Part shown: in pieces, positions 46,501 through 54,679 of the stretch
Layout of the letters: every line of letters starts with the position of its first letter
Numbering within the stretch: position 1 is the stretch's first letter
Source of the DNA: Sphaerolaimus hirsutus
Lineage: Eukaryota; Nematoda; Chromadorea; Monhysterida; Sphaerolaimidae
Direction of reading: 5' to 3'
Assembly (NCBI GenBank): GCA_964036195.1
Contig: CAXIWS010000001.1
Coordinates: 1 to 64,000 of the forward strand
Length of the DNA stretch: 64,000 nt
Position numbers and translations under genes: made by a program
Notes under the pieces: model-generated
The model's database searches: none
What the model saw: only the letters and a program-made list of their open reading frames with translations
Told to the model about the DNA's origin: nothing

Positions 46501-49160
46501 CCCGAAATCTCAAAAGCCAATCCCAATCTCGATCCCGAAAGGTCAATCCCGATCCCAAAATCTCAAAAGCCAATCCCGATCCCGATCCCAAAAAGTCAAT
46601 CCCGTTTGAACCTAGGAGCCAGCCAGGATACAAGCCCTGCCCGCACATATGACCGGCCCGCACAAACGACTGGCACGCACATTGTGCGGCACGCACACAA
46701 CTACAGTTTTGTGCATACTGGGCGTTTGTGCGTACCGGACGTTTGTGCGTACAGGTGCGGAGCCTTCAAGTTCTGCCAAGGTTTTTCAAAGTGTTATGTC
46801 ACAGACAGTCCATAGAATGACGATACATAGTTCATTAAACATTTGATGCTAAAATAGCACAATGGATCGAAGTCATTAAATCATATATTTAGTCTGCTGA
46901 TAAATTTTATTTTTATGCATTTGGCACAATTCCAGCACTTAGTGTACCTTCTATTGGAGATGCCCTTCTATTAGTGACCTGTCCTTCTATTAGAGGAAAT
47001 CTGGTATTTTATTTCTCACGTCAAAATTTACTTCTGCATAAACTTACCGTATTTTTTCTAATGGAAGAGCGCTGTTCTATTTTTTCATCAAGTTATTTTA
47101 CCTGCCATTCTATTGCAGGTGCCGTTCTATTGGCGGCTGCCGTTCTATTGGAGGCTGCCATTCTATTTTTTCACCAATTTTTTATACATTTCTCATGTGA
47201 ACATGAGCTATATTTTTATGAAGCTTCAGCAATATTTAAATGTAAGAGCATCAATTTGACATTTAGCAGCTATTTGAGTGCTTTGAATGTTCACACAATC
47301 AATTTTCTACTGATTTTTGTATTTTGGCACACTCCCAACATAATTCCTACCTGCCATTCTATTGGAGGTGCCGTTCAATTGGAGGCTGCCATTTTATTGT
47401 GTTATCAGCGCAAAAACGTGCCAAAACCTGCCATTCCATTGTATGTGCCATTCTATTGGAGGTATGCCGTTCTATAAGACGAAATACAGTAATATTTCAC
47501 TTCTGAATATCACTTCTCCCTTACAACTTTGTACTCCCCACTTCTAATTTGTATACTTCTTGACTTTTACTTTTCTTCTAATAGAATGACATACCTTCAA
47601 TAGAAAGGCTCCTGCAAAAGAATGTCAGGTTTTAGCGCTTTTTGCACTCACGAACAGGGTTGGTTTTATAAAAAATCATTTGTATACAAATTGTATAAAA
47701 ATGTATTTTATTTTTTTATTATTCTTGTTTCATTTTATTTTATTTTATTTTATTCCAAAATGTTAATAAAATAATAAAATAGAACCATTTTACAAAAATT
47801 TTACAAATTTTTTACAAAAAATCGAATCTTGCTTGCAAGGCAAGCAAAATGTTATCATTAGACCTTAACATGAAAAACTTTTAAATGAAATTTTTTTCAT
47901 TGCTTTGCAAAACGTTGCATGCAGTGAATAGGTATTGTTAGCTAGTTGAAAGTGTGAGGTTACATTGATAACAATGGTTTGCATTGTTGGTACAACGACT
48001 ACTGGGTGTGCAGGGTGTAAAATGTCATGCAAATTGTCAATTGTCATGACAAATGTAAAGTAAAGTGTCAGATGTCATGTCAAATGTCATGTCAAATGTC
48101 ATGTCAAATGACAAATGTCATGTCAAATGTCAAGCAAAGTGTCAATTGTCATTACAAATGTCATGCAAAGTGTAAATTGTTTATTCAAATAATCAAATAT
48201 TTTTGTATCCAAATTTTATGTTTTTGTATCCAAATCACTTTGTATCAAAATTGCATAAGATTCGGATACAAAAACAAGATTTGGATACAAAACATAAAAT
48301 TTGGATACAGTGTGCTTAACACATGACACTTTAACTTATATTTGTCATGCCAATTCACACTTTACATTACAATTGTCATGTCAATTTACACTTTGCATGA
48401 CATTTTACATGACATTTAACACTTCACAGGGCTTGGTACAGCCCCCAGTTCCCAAAATAGACAGGTAGAAACTCTAGCAACACAAGCAGAATTTTACAAA
48501 AAATATGAATTTTTATACAATTTTACAAAAATTTGATTTTTTATACAATTTTACAAAAATTCAAATTTTTATACAATTTTAATTTTAATTTTAAAATTTT
48601 CCATTTTATTTTATTTTATTTTATTCTTCAATTTTCCATTTTATTTTTATTTTTTTCTGAGATTTTGCCAACCCTGCTCACAAAACAATATACCTAATGG
48701 CAGGCAGCCTCCAATTTGAACTGCAGTCTCCAATAGAATGTCATGTACAAATTATGTTAGAAGAGTGCCAGAACACAAAAACAAAAAATAGATGGTGAAA
48801 ATGTTCAAAACATACAATTATTGATTTAAAATTAGTGCCTAATATAATTTTGTAAAAAATTAATGCCTGATGTCATGTTTTGTCAAGTTAAATTGAGAAT
48901 ATAAGTGTGTTAAAATGAAAAATGTGTAAGGAAATTGGTGAAAAAATAGAACGGCAGTGTCCAATAGAACAGCAGCTCCAATACAATGGCAGGTAAAAAG
49001 TTGATGAAAAAATAGAATGGCACTCTTATATTAGAAGAGATGTGGTACTTTACCCCAGAGCAGAATAAAATACATTTGGTAGTTCATTGTTTTTATCCTT
49101 TTGCAGCTCTTCACCGGGGCAGGCAGTCTGGTTATTATATTGTTACAGAGCAAAAAATAA
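34564..49160 (+). CDS. Gustatory receptor-like 7-TM protein Gr-2 (5 exons)
   Basis: Exons 34564-34741, 35161-35957, 36881-36902, 39060-39175, 49107-49160 join in phase to 388 codons plus stop. Intron positions and phases (1, 0, 1, 0) equal those of Gr-1. Exon 2 is three codons shorter; exon 4 encodes the same 38 residues as Gr-1, ending GFFTVSRAFLIT; the last exon encodes LFTGAGSLVIILLQSKK. Conserved blocks include HNKLPSLTIYILKFLQINLL in exon 1 and GICAPYIFLIILLDFPLL in exon 2. Predicted chemoreceptor like Gr-1, expected to be inverted in the membrane as for insect Gr/Or proteins (family knowledge). Every exon is open, so selection may still act, but the micro-exon donor is altered by a transposon and the last intron is 9.9 kb of repeats; expression is uncertain. 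Confidence 0.8.
35991..36448. mobile_element. CAGAGTTG-type element in Gr-2 intron 2
   Basis: CACAGTTGTTAAAACG ... CTTTTATCAACTCTG. The 8-mer GTGATGGA precedes it and recurs three bases after its right end. A short decayed GGCGCC-type piece follows (36449-36590). Confidence 0.6.
36881..36902 (+). CDS. Gr-2 micro-exon (exon 3, 22 nt)
   Basis: Acceptor AAATCCCAG, coding EPIQTLA plus one base, then GTG. The following bases are the terminal repeat of the hAT-type element at 36906, so the donor now reads GTGTAG instead of the ancestral GTGATA that survives after the right-hand target duplication (38877-38890). Confidence 0.6.
36906..38876. mobile_element. Long GGCGCC hAT-type element (TAGTGATG ends)
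   Basis: TAGTGATGTAAAAAGCGCC ... GGCGCTTTTACATCACTA with perfect duplication GGCATGTG at 36898-36905 and 38877-38884. GGCGCC-palindrome blocks occupy both ends (36915-37090, 38655-38870). Between them is about 450 bp of AT-rich DNA without a recognised frame, plus the nested GAAGGGTGTGC elements at 37552-38430. Confidence 0.85.
37552..38430. mobile_element. GAAGGGTGTGCTTCTAAAAG elements (one full, one partial)
   Basis: Full copy 37552-38232 with GAAGGGTGTGCTTCTAAAAG inverted termini and 4-bp duplication ATAT (37548-37551, 38233-38236). It carries repeated AAGTACCGATCTACA words. A truncated second copy abuts it at 38237-38430. The same family brackets 54396-60771. Confidence 0.8.
39362..39728. 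mobile_element. hAT-type MITE, CAGGGnCGTACCCAGG ends
   Basis: CAGGGCCGTACCCAGG ... TCCTGGATACACCCCTG with duplication ATTAGGTT at 39354-39361 and 39729-39736. Poly-C subterminal runs and a GGCGCC block at 39585-39655, as in 1085-1549. Confidence 0.85.
39747..41397. mobile_element. TACCGTATT MITE, type A, split by a foldback
   Basis: Left half 39747-39951 (TACCGTATCACCTCAAATAA) and right half 41200-41397 (TTTGAGGTAATACGGTA). The element 39952-41199 was inserted into its core. Confidence 0.75.
39952..41199. mobile_element. AACTGGTGG element, TA target, inside a type-A MITE
   Basis: TA-flanked (39952-39953, 41198-41199), ends AACTGGTGGCAAATATAAAT and TTTATATTTTCCACCAGTT. It is the same insertion type, and hits the same host MITE family, as 17890-19206. 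The interior has GGCAAATATAAATGGGAA repeated near 40147 but no gene. Confidence 0.65.
41447..42340. mobile_element. TA-flanked foldback CATGGTCGGGCTGAAAAG
   Basis: Ends CATGGTCGGGCTGAAAAGTC and its inverse; arms about 290 bp (GGTAAGCTACGGTCATAAAA, GTGGGGGTTACAATTTCGGT). TA at both ends fits a mariner-like MITE. The centre (about 41760-42040) is AT-rich with no frame. Confidence 0.7.
42339..43893. mobile_element. TA-flanked foldback (GATGCCGT... type), copy 2
   Basis: Arms 42341-42655 and about 43560-43893 share GATTTTGATGCTGTTCGAG/inverse, GGCGATTTCTGGACCGATTC/inverse and TTCCGTATGCCGATTTGA/inverse. Same family as 20183-21858. It is interrupted by 42661-43142. Confidence 0.65.
42661..43142. 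mobile_element. AGGCGGTGTTTAC element with internal hairpin
   Basis: AGGCGGTGTTTACACGGATT ... GCATGTAAACGCCGCCT. At 42855-42950 lies an imperfect hairpin of about 40-bp arms: GTAGGTTTGTCGGAGGGTTT pairs with AAATCCTCCGAGAAACCTAC. Similar ends to 19859-25096. Confidence 0.65.
43960..45030. mobile_element. CAGGGTTGGTTTTA hAT-type foldback, copy 2
   Basis: Perfect duplication TTCACAAC at 43952-43959 and 45031-45038. Same plan as 8250-9308 and very similar in sequence, including the central GTATCCATAGTATG block. Confidence 0.85.
45257..45473 (+). pseudogene. Possible reverse-transcriptase fragment
   Basis: A 72-codon frame without ATG, opening after TAA (45254) and ending TGA. It includes ALLIKSVEHNKATGRDGI, which resembles the K.KAPGPDGI segment early in the reverse transcriptase of Jockey/CR1/RTE-type LINEs. 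No catalytic YxDD box is visible. A 66-codon frame follows in another frame (45443-45640). It lies within the last Gr-2 intron. Could instead be an exon of another gene. Confidence 0.35.
45815..46760. repeat. CTATTGGAG fragment and TACGCACAAATGCC arrays
   Basis: 45815-45910 has CCCTTCTATTGGAGATGCCC words. 45945-46115 and 46620-46760 are inverted arrays of TACGCACAAATGCC / GGCATTTGTGCGTACCGG. Between them are CCCGATCCCGATCCCG words (46440-46610). No gene. Confidence 0.55.
47045..47491. mobile_element. TACCGTATT MITE, core type D (TTCTATTGGAGG)
   Basis: TACCGTATTTTTTCTAATGG ... ATAAGACGAAATACAGTA, TA-flanked. Subterminal words are GCCGTTCTATTGGAGGCTGC instead of the C-rich words of types A-C. 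It contains the long 167-codon frame at 46974-47477, which is therefore spurious. Confidence 0.7.
47655..48676. mobile_element. CAGGGTTGGTTTTA hAT-type foldback, copy 3
   Basis: Duplications CTCACGAA (47647-47654) and CTCACAAA (48677-48684) differ by one base. The TCATGTCAAATG array (about 48070-48135) is longer in tandem here than in copies 1 and 2. Confidence 0.8.
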
Positions 49161-49286
49161 AATCATAAATTGTCATGAATTTCGTAATTAATCATTCCAT
49201 GGTAAAAAACAACTAAATATTTTGTTGAAAAAACCTTGTTGTAATGTATTGTATTATTGTATTGTAATGTACCGCAAATTCGCAAA

Positions 49287-49682
49287 TACCGTATTTCTTC
49301 GATCTTATTGACGTGTTCGATTACATTGGCTTGTTCGATTACATTGGCGGGTCTGTGGGGAATGTGAAAAATACATTGCCGTGCTCGAATACATTGACGC
49401 ATGGAAAAACTTGACGTTGCATGATCCGATAATTGTCTTGATGTTCGCCGCCATACATATGCAAAGCGTCTGTTCTGCCTATGTTTTGCTTTCGCCATCT
49501 ACCCATACGGTATTGTGCAGCATTCTGTCACAAATTGACAATGATTTGCACTATGTCGCTTAACGCACTTAAATGATGAATACGATCTGAAAAAATATAT
49601 TGCCATGCTCGTTTACATTGACCCCCCAAAACCGCTTATGAAACAATACATTGGCGGTCAATATGATCGAAGAAATACGGTA
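49287..49682. mobile_element. TACCGTATT MITE, core type E (TTCGATTACATTGGC)
   Basis: TACCGTATTTCTTCGATCTT ... GATCGAAGAAATACGGTA, TA-flanked. Interior words are TTCGATTACATTGGC-like, as direct tandem copies on the left and looser ones on the right. Confidence 0.7.
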
Positions 49683-49732
49683 GTAGGCAAAAAGGTATGG
49701 AAGTTAGTGATTTTTGGTGAAAATTTGGTGAA

Positions 49733-50155
49733 TACAGTATTTCCTCGAAATACCCCCGGGGGGTTAAACGAGGGGGGTATTTCGAGGGGGGGGGTTATTA
49801 TTTCGCCAGAAATTTTTTGAAATGGTAGTACAGAATCGTTGTTTGTCATGTGCGCTGGGGTAGAACAATGCATCAATAACTGACATGTATAGACTCCTGT
49901 ATACTAATAATATTAGTATGTAGATGGTATAAACACTGCTCTCACGTGATTCCGACATTATTTTAACGTGTGTTATGCACTACGCAGAACACAAACTGCA
50001 GCATTTGTCATCTACGTTCTCTTTACACTGAATCTGGGGTGGGGGTATTTCGAGGGGGGGTGATTGTTTCATAGTGGTCTCGAAAGGGGGGGGGGGGTCA
50101 AACGAGGGGGGGGGGTATTTTTAGGGGGGGGGGGGTATTTCGAGGAAATACGGTA
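49733..50155. mobile_element. TACCGTATT MITE, type B, full copy
   Basis: TACAGTATTTCCTCGAAATA ... TTTCGAGGAAATACGGTA with TA flanks, dense GGGGGTATTTCGAGG arrays and the complete type-B core. Confidence 0.8.
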
Positions 50156-50862
50156 ATTACACTAATTACCCAAAGTGGGGCAACATCTCTCAAAACTACT
50201 CACTTTTACATTTTCCAGCAAAAAAGCATTCGACTCACACTTTCACTCTGGGAAAAATGCCTTTATGTTTGTTTTTTTTGGTTCAATGGTGAACTATCCA
50301 TTAAGTATGGGTTGCTGGGGGGTGAAAGTCATACATAGAGGTAGGCATGACGTTGACCTCCCATAGTAGTAAAAAGGCCCCTCTCCCGCGTATATACTGG
50401 ATATTCCACTAAACAAACCGGAGCTCCTGCCGCGCCGTTTTTTATGCTTTTTTTACATTTCGAAAAATCAGTGCAGTCATGAGCTGGCCTGGTGCCAACA
50501 TTTTCAAATTGTTCTCCAATAAAAATATATGCACCATACCCGGTTGATATTTGTATGATTCAGTCCCCAACAGACTGACAGAGCTGATTCGTTTTAGTTG
50601 CGGGGCCCACTCACTATTACATTTTGATTACAAATTTGTGTGATATTTGAGCAGTGCAGGTTTTATATGTTTATCTATTTATTTATTTTTTGTTCTAACA
50701 TGTTTTTTTCACCGTTTTAACAGTATTTTTAAAAAAAAACATAAGGACTTTTTTCTACCAGAAATTTGACTTCAGATGGCCATTATACGAGGAGCAATGC
50801 ACTCGGAAATCTGAGAATTGACATGTGACACAAAGGCACCTACATGAAATAAGAATTTATAC
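50156..50862. other. No gene recognised
   Basis: AT-rich intergenic DNA. The ORF-like stretch 50175-50366 has no family features; no repeat ends are seen. Confidence 0.25.
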
Positions 50863-51315
50863 TACCGTATTACCTCGAAATACCCCCATGGGGGTTTATT
50901 ATTTCGCCAGCAAAATTTGAGTGGGGGTTAATTCGAGGGGGGGGGTTTTCGAGGGGGGTTTTTATGATTTCGTCAGAAATTTTCGCAAGGATCGTAGTAA
51001 ATGGTAGGCATTTGCATACCCAAAACAGGTAATAAATGTGTCCAAACAGGATATATTTGGACATAAAAACGTAGATAGCTACACAAACTGGTCTATGTGT
51101 AGCTGCAATGCAAATTAACATTAATATACATCATGTATATATGATATATATACCTATACATGATGTATTTATTATGTACATGACGTACATCATTCCGAAG
51201 GTTGGGGGGGGGGGTATTTCGAGGGGGGGTTATTATTTCCCCAGCCCATTTTGAGGGGGGTTAATTCGAGGGGGGGGGGGTTAATTCAAGGGGGATAATT
51301 CGAGGTAATACAGTA
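50863..51315. mobile_element. TACCGTATT MITE, type A
   Basis: TACCGTATTACCTCGAAATA ... TTCGAGGTAATACAGTA, TA-flanked, full type-A core in inverted orientation. Confidence 0.8.
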
Positions 51316-51660
51316 TATATGCCTTGACAGTGCTCACACATTAAATGGGAGGGCGTCAGAAAAATTTTGTTCCTGATCAGGAACATAAAGACATTTTTCC
51401 CGGAGTGTACATATAAAATATGAGTGAAAGCCTGACATATTTAGTCTGTACTCGAGTCAAGATAGGGTTTTGAGTAAACGTTATGCAGCATGTTACTCCT
51501 TCAGACATTTGGTCCTGTTTCACTGAATTTTACACTTTCACACATCAATACTAATGGACATTTTACAGACTATGGATATTAAGTCAGTTTGTAGTTTTCC
51601 TTGTATCCATTCTGCCCCATGCTATCCATTCATTATACTCTCCTCACAATTTAGACAAGG

Positions 51661-51905
51661 ATTTTGAGGCATAGGATATTTTCATCCAATTGCGTCATTT
51701 CATTACTTTAGCCGGCCAGTGTATGCAGAAGAATCGTTACCATACAGAAATGTGTTTAATCATCAAAATGAATGTGGAATTACATATACTGCAAAACCTT
51801 CAACAAGGATGCAGTTACAGTGAAATTAAACACAGATCAAACAATACTTTCAATTGAAATAAATAGGACACACAGCAAATTTTCTGTGGAATATTGAGAT
51901 GAGTG
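51661..51905 (+). promoter_or_regulatory. Conserved upstream block of broken Gr-3
   Basis: Words CCAGTGTATGCAGAAGAATC (51716), GAAATTAAACACAGATCAAA, AACAATACTTTCAATTGAAA and GGAATATTGAGATGA match, in order, the blocks before Gr-1 and Gr-2. A MITE (51931-52354) separates it from the exon-1 remnant. Confidence 0.45.
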
Positions 51906-51930
51906 GCTTGCTAAGTGTCAAAAATATAAA

Positions 51931-52354
51931 TACCGTATTACCTTGAAATACCCCCAGGGGGTTTATTATTTCGCCAGCACAATTTGAGGGGGAGATAATT
52001 CGAGGGGGGGGGTTTATTCGAGGGGGGTCTATTATTTCGCCAGAAATTTTCGGAAATTCCCATACGCAGACGTAGAAAAATCGAACAATCACATAGATTT
52101 ATATGTGTTTATTGACATATATTACTGTATATACACAAAAACCCTTCCCTAACGTCACTTAATCATCAGTTTTAACGTGTGTTCTGCATAGTACATATCA
52201 CAACTGCGGTTTTTGTCATGTACGTTCACGTTACACTCAATCTTAGGGGGGGTATTTCGAGGGGGGGGGTTATTATTTCCTCAGCCGAAATTTAGGGGGG
52301 TATTTCGAGGGGGGGGGGGTTAATTCAAGGGGGATAATTCGAGGTAATACGGTA
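51931..52354. mobile_element. TACCGTATT MITE, hybrid A/B core
   Basis: TACCGTATTACCTTGAAATA ... TTCGAGGTAATACGGTA, TA-flanked. The left side has type-A CGCCAG words; the right side has a type-B core (TTTTAACGTGTGTTCTGCAT). It ends 12 bp before the Gr-3 start codon. Confidence 0.7.
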
Positions 52355-52366
52355 AAATTCCAGGAG

Positions 52367-52504
52367 ATGGCTGGACTATCAATGTCTATTGAATATTTAC
52401 ACAATAAATTACCATCACTGCTGATAAATATATTGAAAATATTGCAGATAGATTTGCTTAATGTTCCACTCAGTCACAGAAAGTTTGGAATATGGGAATA
52501 CATG
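52367..52504 (+). pseudogene. Gr-3: exon 1 remnant of a third receptor paralogue
   Basis: ATG opens 46 residues (MAGLSMSIEYLHNKLPSLLI ... RKFGIWEYM) that align with exon 1 of Gr-1 and Gr-2. Just before the first hydrophobic segment it passes into a truncated type-A MITE (to 52677). No exon 2-5 equivalents occur in the remaining 11.5 kb, so this is a broken copy unless the rest lies beyond the window. Confidence 0.75.
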
Positions 52505-52677
52505 CATGGGATGTATGCAATGTAAATACATGATGTATTAATTGCTGCAAATTAGCATCGCAGCTACATATAGACTACTTAGTGTACATGGCGAACCCCC
52601 CCCCCCCCCCTCACCTCCCTCAAATTTTGCTGGCGTAAAAAGCAACCCCCATGGGGGTCTTTCGAGGTAATACGGTA
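52502..52677. mobile_element. Truncated type-A MITE cutting Gr-3
   Basis: It starts inside the type-A core (ATGTATGCAATGTA) and ends TTCGAGGTAATACGGTA; the left half is missing. The Gr-3 sequence is lost at the junction. Confidence 0.65.
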
Positions 52678-52756
52678 ATACGCGAGCAAAGCATTTGCCA
52701 ACAAATCAGCATTTGCTAGCACTTCCCATGGAGCTATGATTGGGGTGGGTCTGGAG

Positions 52757-53666
52757 TAGTGATGGAAAAGCGCCAGAAAAAAATGGCGCCAGGCGCCAAG
52801 GGCGCCATGGCGCCATTCGGAAAATGGGCGCCAAGCGCCAAGGGCGCCACAGAAAAAGGGCGCCAGGCGCCAAGGGCGCCATGGCGCCATTCTGAAAGTG
52901 GGCGCCAGGCGCCAGGGGCGCCACGGAAAGAGGGCGCCAAGCGCCAAGGGCGCCATGGCGCCATTTGGAAAATAGGGCGCCAGGCGCCAAGGGCGCCAGG
53001 ATAAAAAAGTGCCTACAACACCATGCGTGTGCGAAAAATGTTTCTACGGCACCATTGTACGCGCATTCACTTCTTTATTCGCGTTCTCCAGGATGTACCT
53101 AATGAACAAAAACAAAGCTAGCAACAAAAAATTTTGAATAAATCCACATGACGACAAATTCAAACGCAATGGAAATTGTCATTTGACCACAATCCATTCA
53201 TTACAAATAGACCTTTCCAAACAATCTTTCCTAATTGCAACGATTTAAATCCGTTTATTTCTGATTTTGCAAGTTAGACGGTCCATCATGCTTGTCTTTT
53301 GATCCGTCAGACAGATCTGGTGAACCGTTGAAACGAAAGATTTCCACCCACTCACACCACTCCGTCCATTTTTCTGCGCATTTAGATCATCCACGGATGC
53401 GTTTTTCATTTTTTTTTCGTTTACACAGCACTCACCGTGAAACCCTGCTGGCGCCTTTTTGGCGCCCTTCTAAAGCAGGGCGCCAGGCGCCAAGGGCGCC
53501 ACGGAAAAAGGGCGCCAAGCGCCAAGGGCGCCATGGCGCCTTTCAGAATGTGGGCGCCAGGCGCCAAGGGCGCCACAGAAAAGGGCGCCAAGCGCCAATG
53601 GCGCCATGGCGCGGCGCCCTTTGGCGCCCTCAAATGCGCCAGCGCCATGGCGCCATTCCATCACTA
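52757..53666. mobile_element. GGCGCC hAT-type element with unique interior
   Basis: TAGTGATGGAAAAGCGCC ... GGCGCCATTCCATCACTA; duplication GTCTGGAG at 52749-52756 and 53667-53674. GGCGCC arrays at 52765-53005 and 53445-53655 surround about 440 bp of unrelated DNA (53006-53445) with no clear frame, possibly the residue of a longer parent. Confidence 0.85.
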
Positions 53667-53933
53667 GTCTGGAGTAAGGTATGACAAATCAGTAAGGACA
53701 TCAAGAGAGTCAGGTGTTATTGCACCAATTTCGCATTTCATTAAAGGATATGAATTTCATTTGACACATGTAATTATTTAGTTATAAGTAGATACATTTA
53801 AGCAGAAAATGTATTTAAAATATTCACGAAAACGTCGGAATATCACAGAAATGTTGGCATTCAAAACGATAACAAAAAGTATTCACAAAAAGATAAATTA
53901 AAAAAGAAAACTACCACAAGTTGTACACATCAC

Positions 53934-54076
53934 TAGTGATGGAAAAGCGCCATGGCGCTTTTGGCGCTGGCGCTAAGACGCTCTGGCGCCATTTGGCGCT
54001 TGGCGCCGTGGACCGGAAAAGCGCCATGGCGCTTTTGGCGCTTGGCGCTAAAAGCCTGGCGCTTTTTCCATCACTA
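53934..54076. mobile_element. Minimal GGCGCC hAT-type MITE (143 bp)
   Basis: TAGTGATGGAAAAGCGCC ... GCTTTTTCCATCACTA with duplication CACATCAC at 53926-53933 and 54077-54084. It consists almost only of GGCGCT/AGCGCC palindromes. Confidence 0.9.
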
Positions 54077-54679
54077 CACATCACCAGAATATAAATCACC
54101 ATCGACATCAGTATCAGCTCGTTGCATATCTTATTGTATTTGTGCAGAAATTCATTGTATTTGTCTCCTGTAAAGATAATGTTCAACCGCCATAAATGCA
54201 GTTCTCCATAACCAAAAATAGGTATTTTAAAGTAAAATACCTTATTAGAATACCGTACGCACATGGGTTGCCGTGCTGATGTGAACTTCATTTGAATTAA
54301 CACATATTTACGCATGGGGAAATTAATACAAGCCACTCTAAAGCATAAAATGGTCAAGACTGAACCGCTGCAAAAAGTACGGAGTCCGAACAAATGAAGG
54401 GTGTGCTTCTAAAAGTACCGATCTACAAAAAATCGATTTTGACATAATCGCAATTGAAAGTTTGGAGTATGCAATACCCATACATGGGTATTGGGTATGG
54501 GAATTTTGGGTATGGGTATTTCGGCCATATTATTGGGTATCCACATGCATGGGTATAATTATTGTTTATACATAAACACCTTCCCGGACAAGTTCACCAC
54601 CCAATTTTTTTATTTCACTTCAGATGCAATATCTCTGGCTATGGAAGTAGTATAAAGCTAATATTTGGTGGGTATATAG

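Noticed and set aside
46974..47477. 167-codon plus-strand ORF
   Set aside because: It lies mostly in the type-D MITE and is built of TTCTATTGGAG repeats.
48070..48135. Tandem ATGTCATGTCAA units as a possible CRISPR-like array
   Set aside because: The units are contiguous with no spacers and sit inside a hAT-type element of a eukaryote.
52579..53684. Several 75-130 codon ORFs rich in APWRPWRLAP or RQGRHGA
   Set aside because: All are translations of GGCGCC-palindrome arrays, open on both strands because of base composition.
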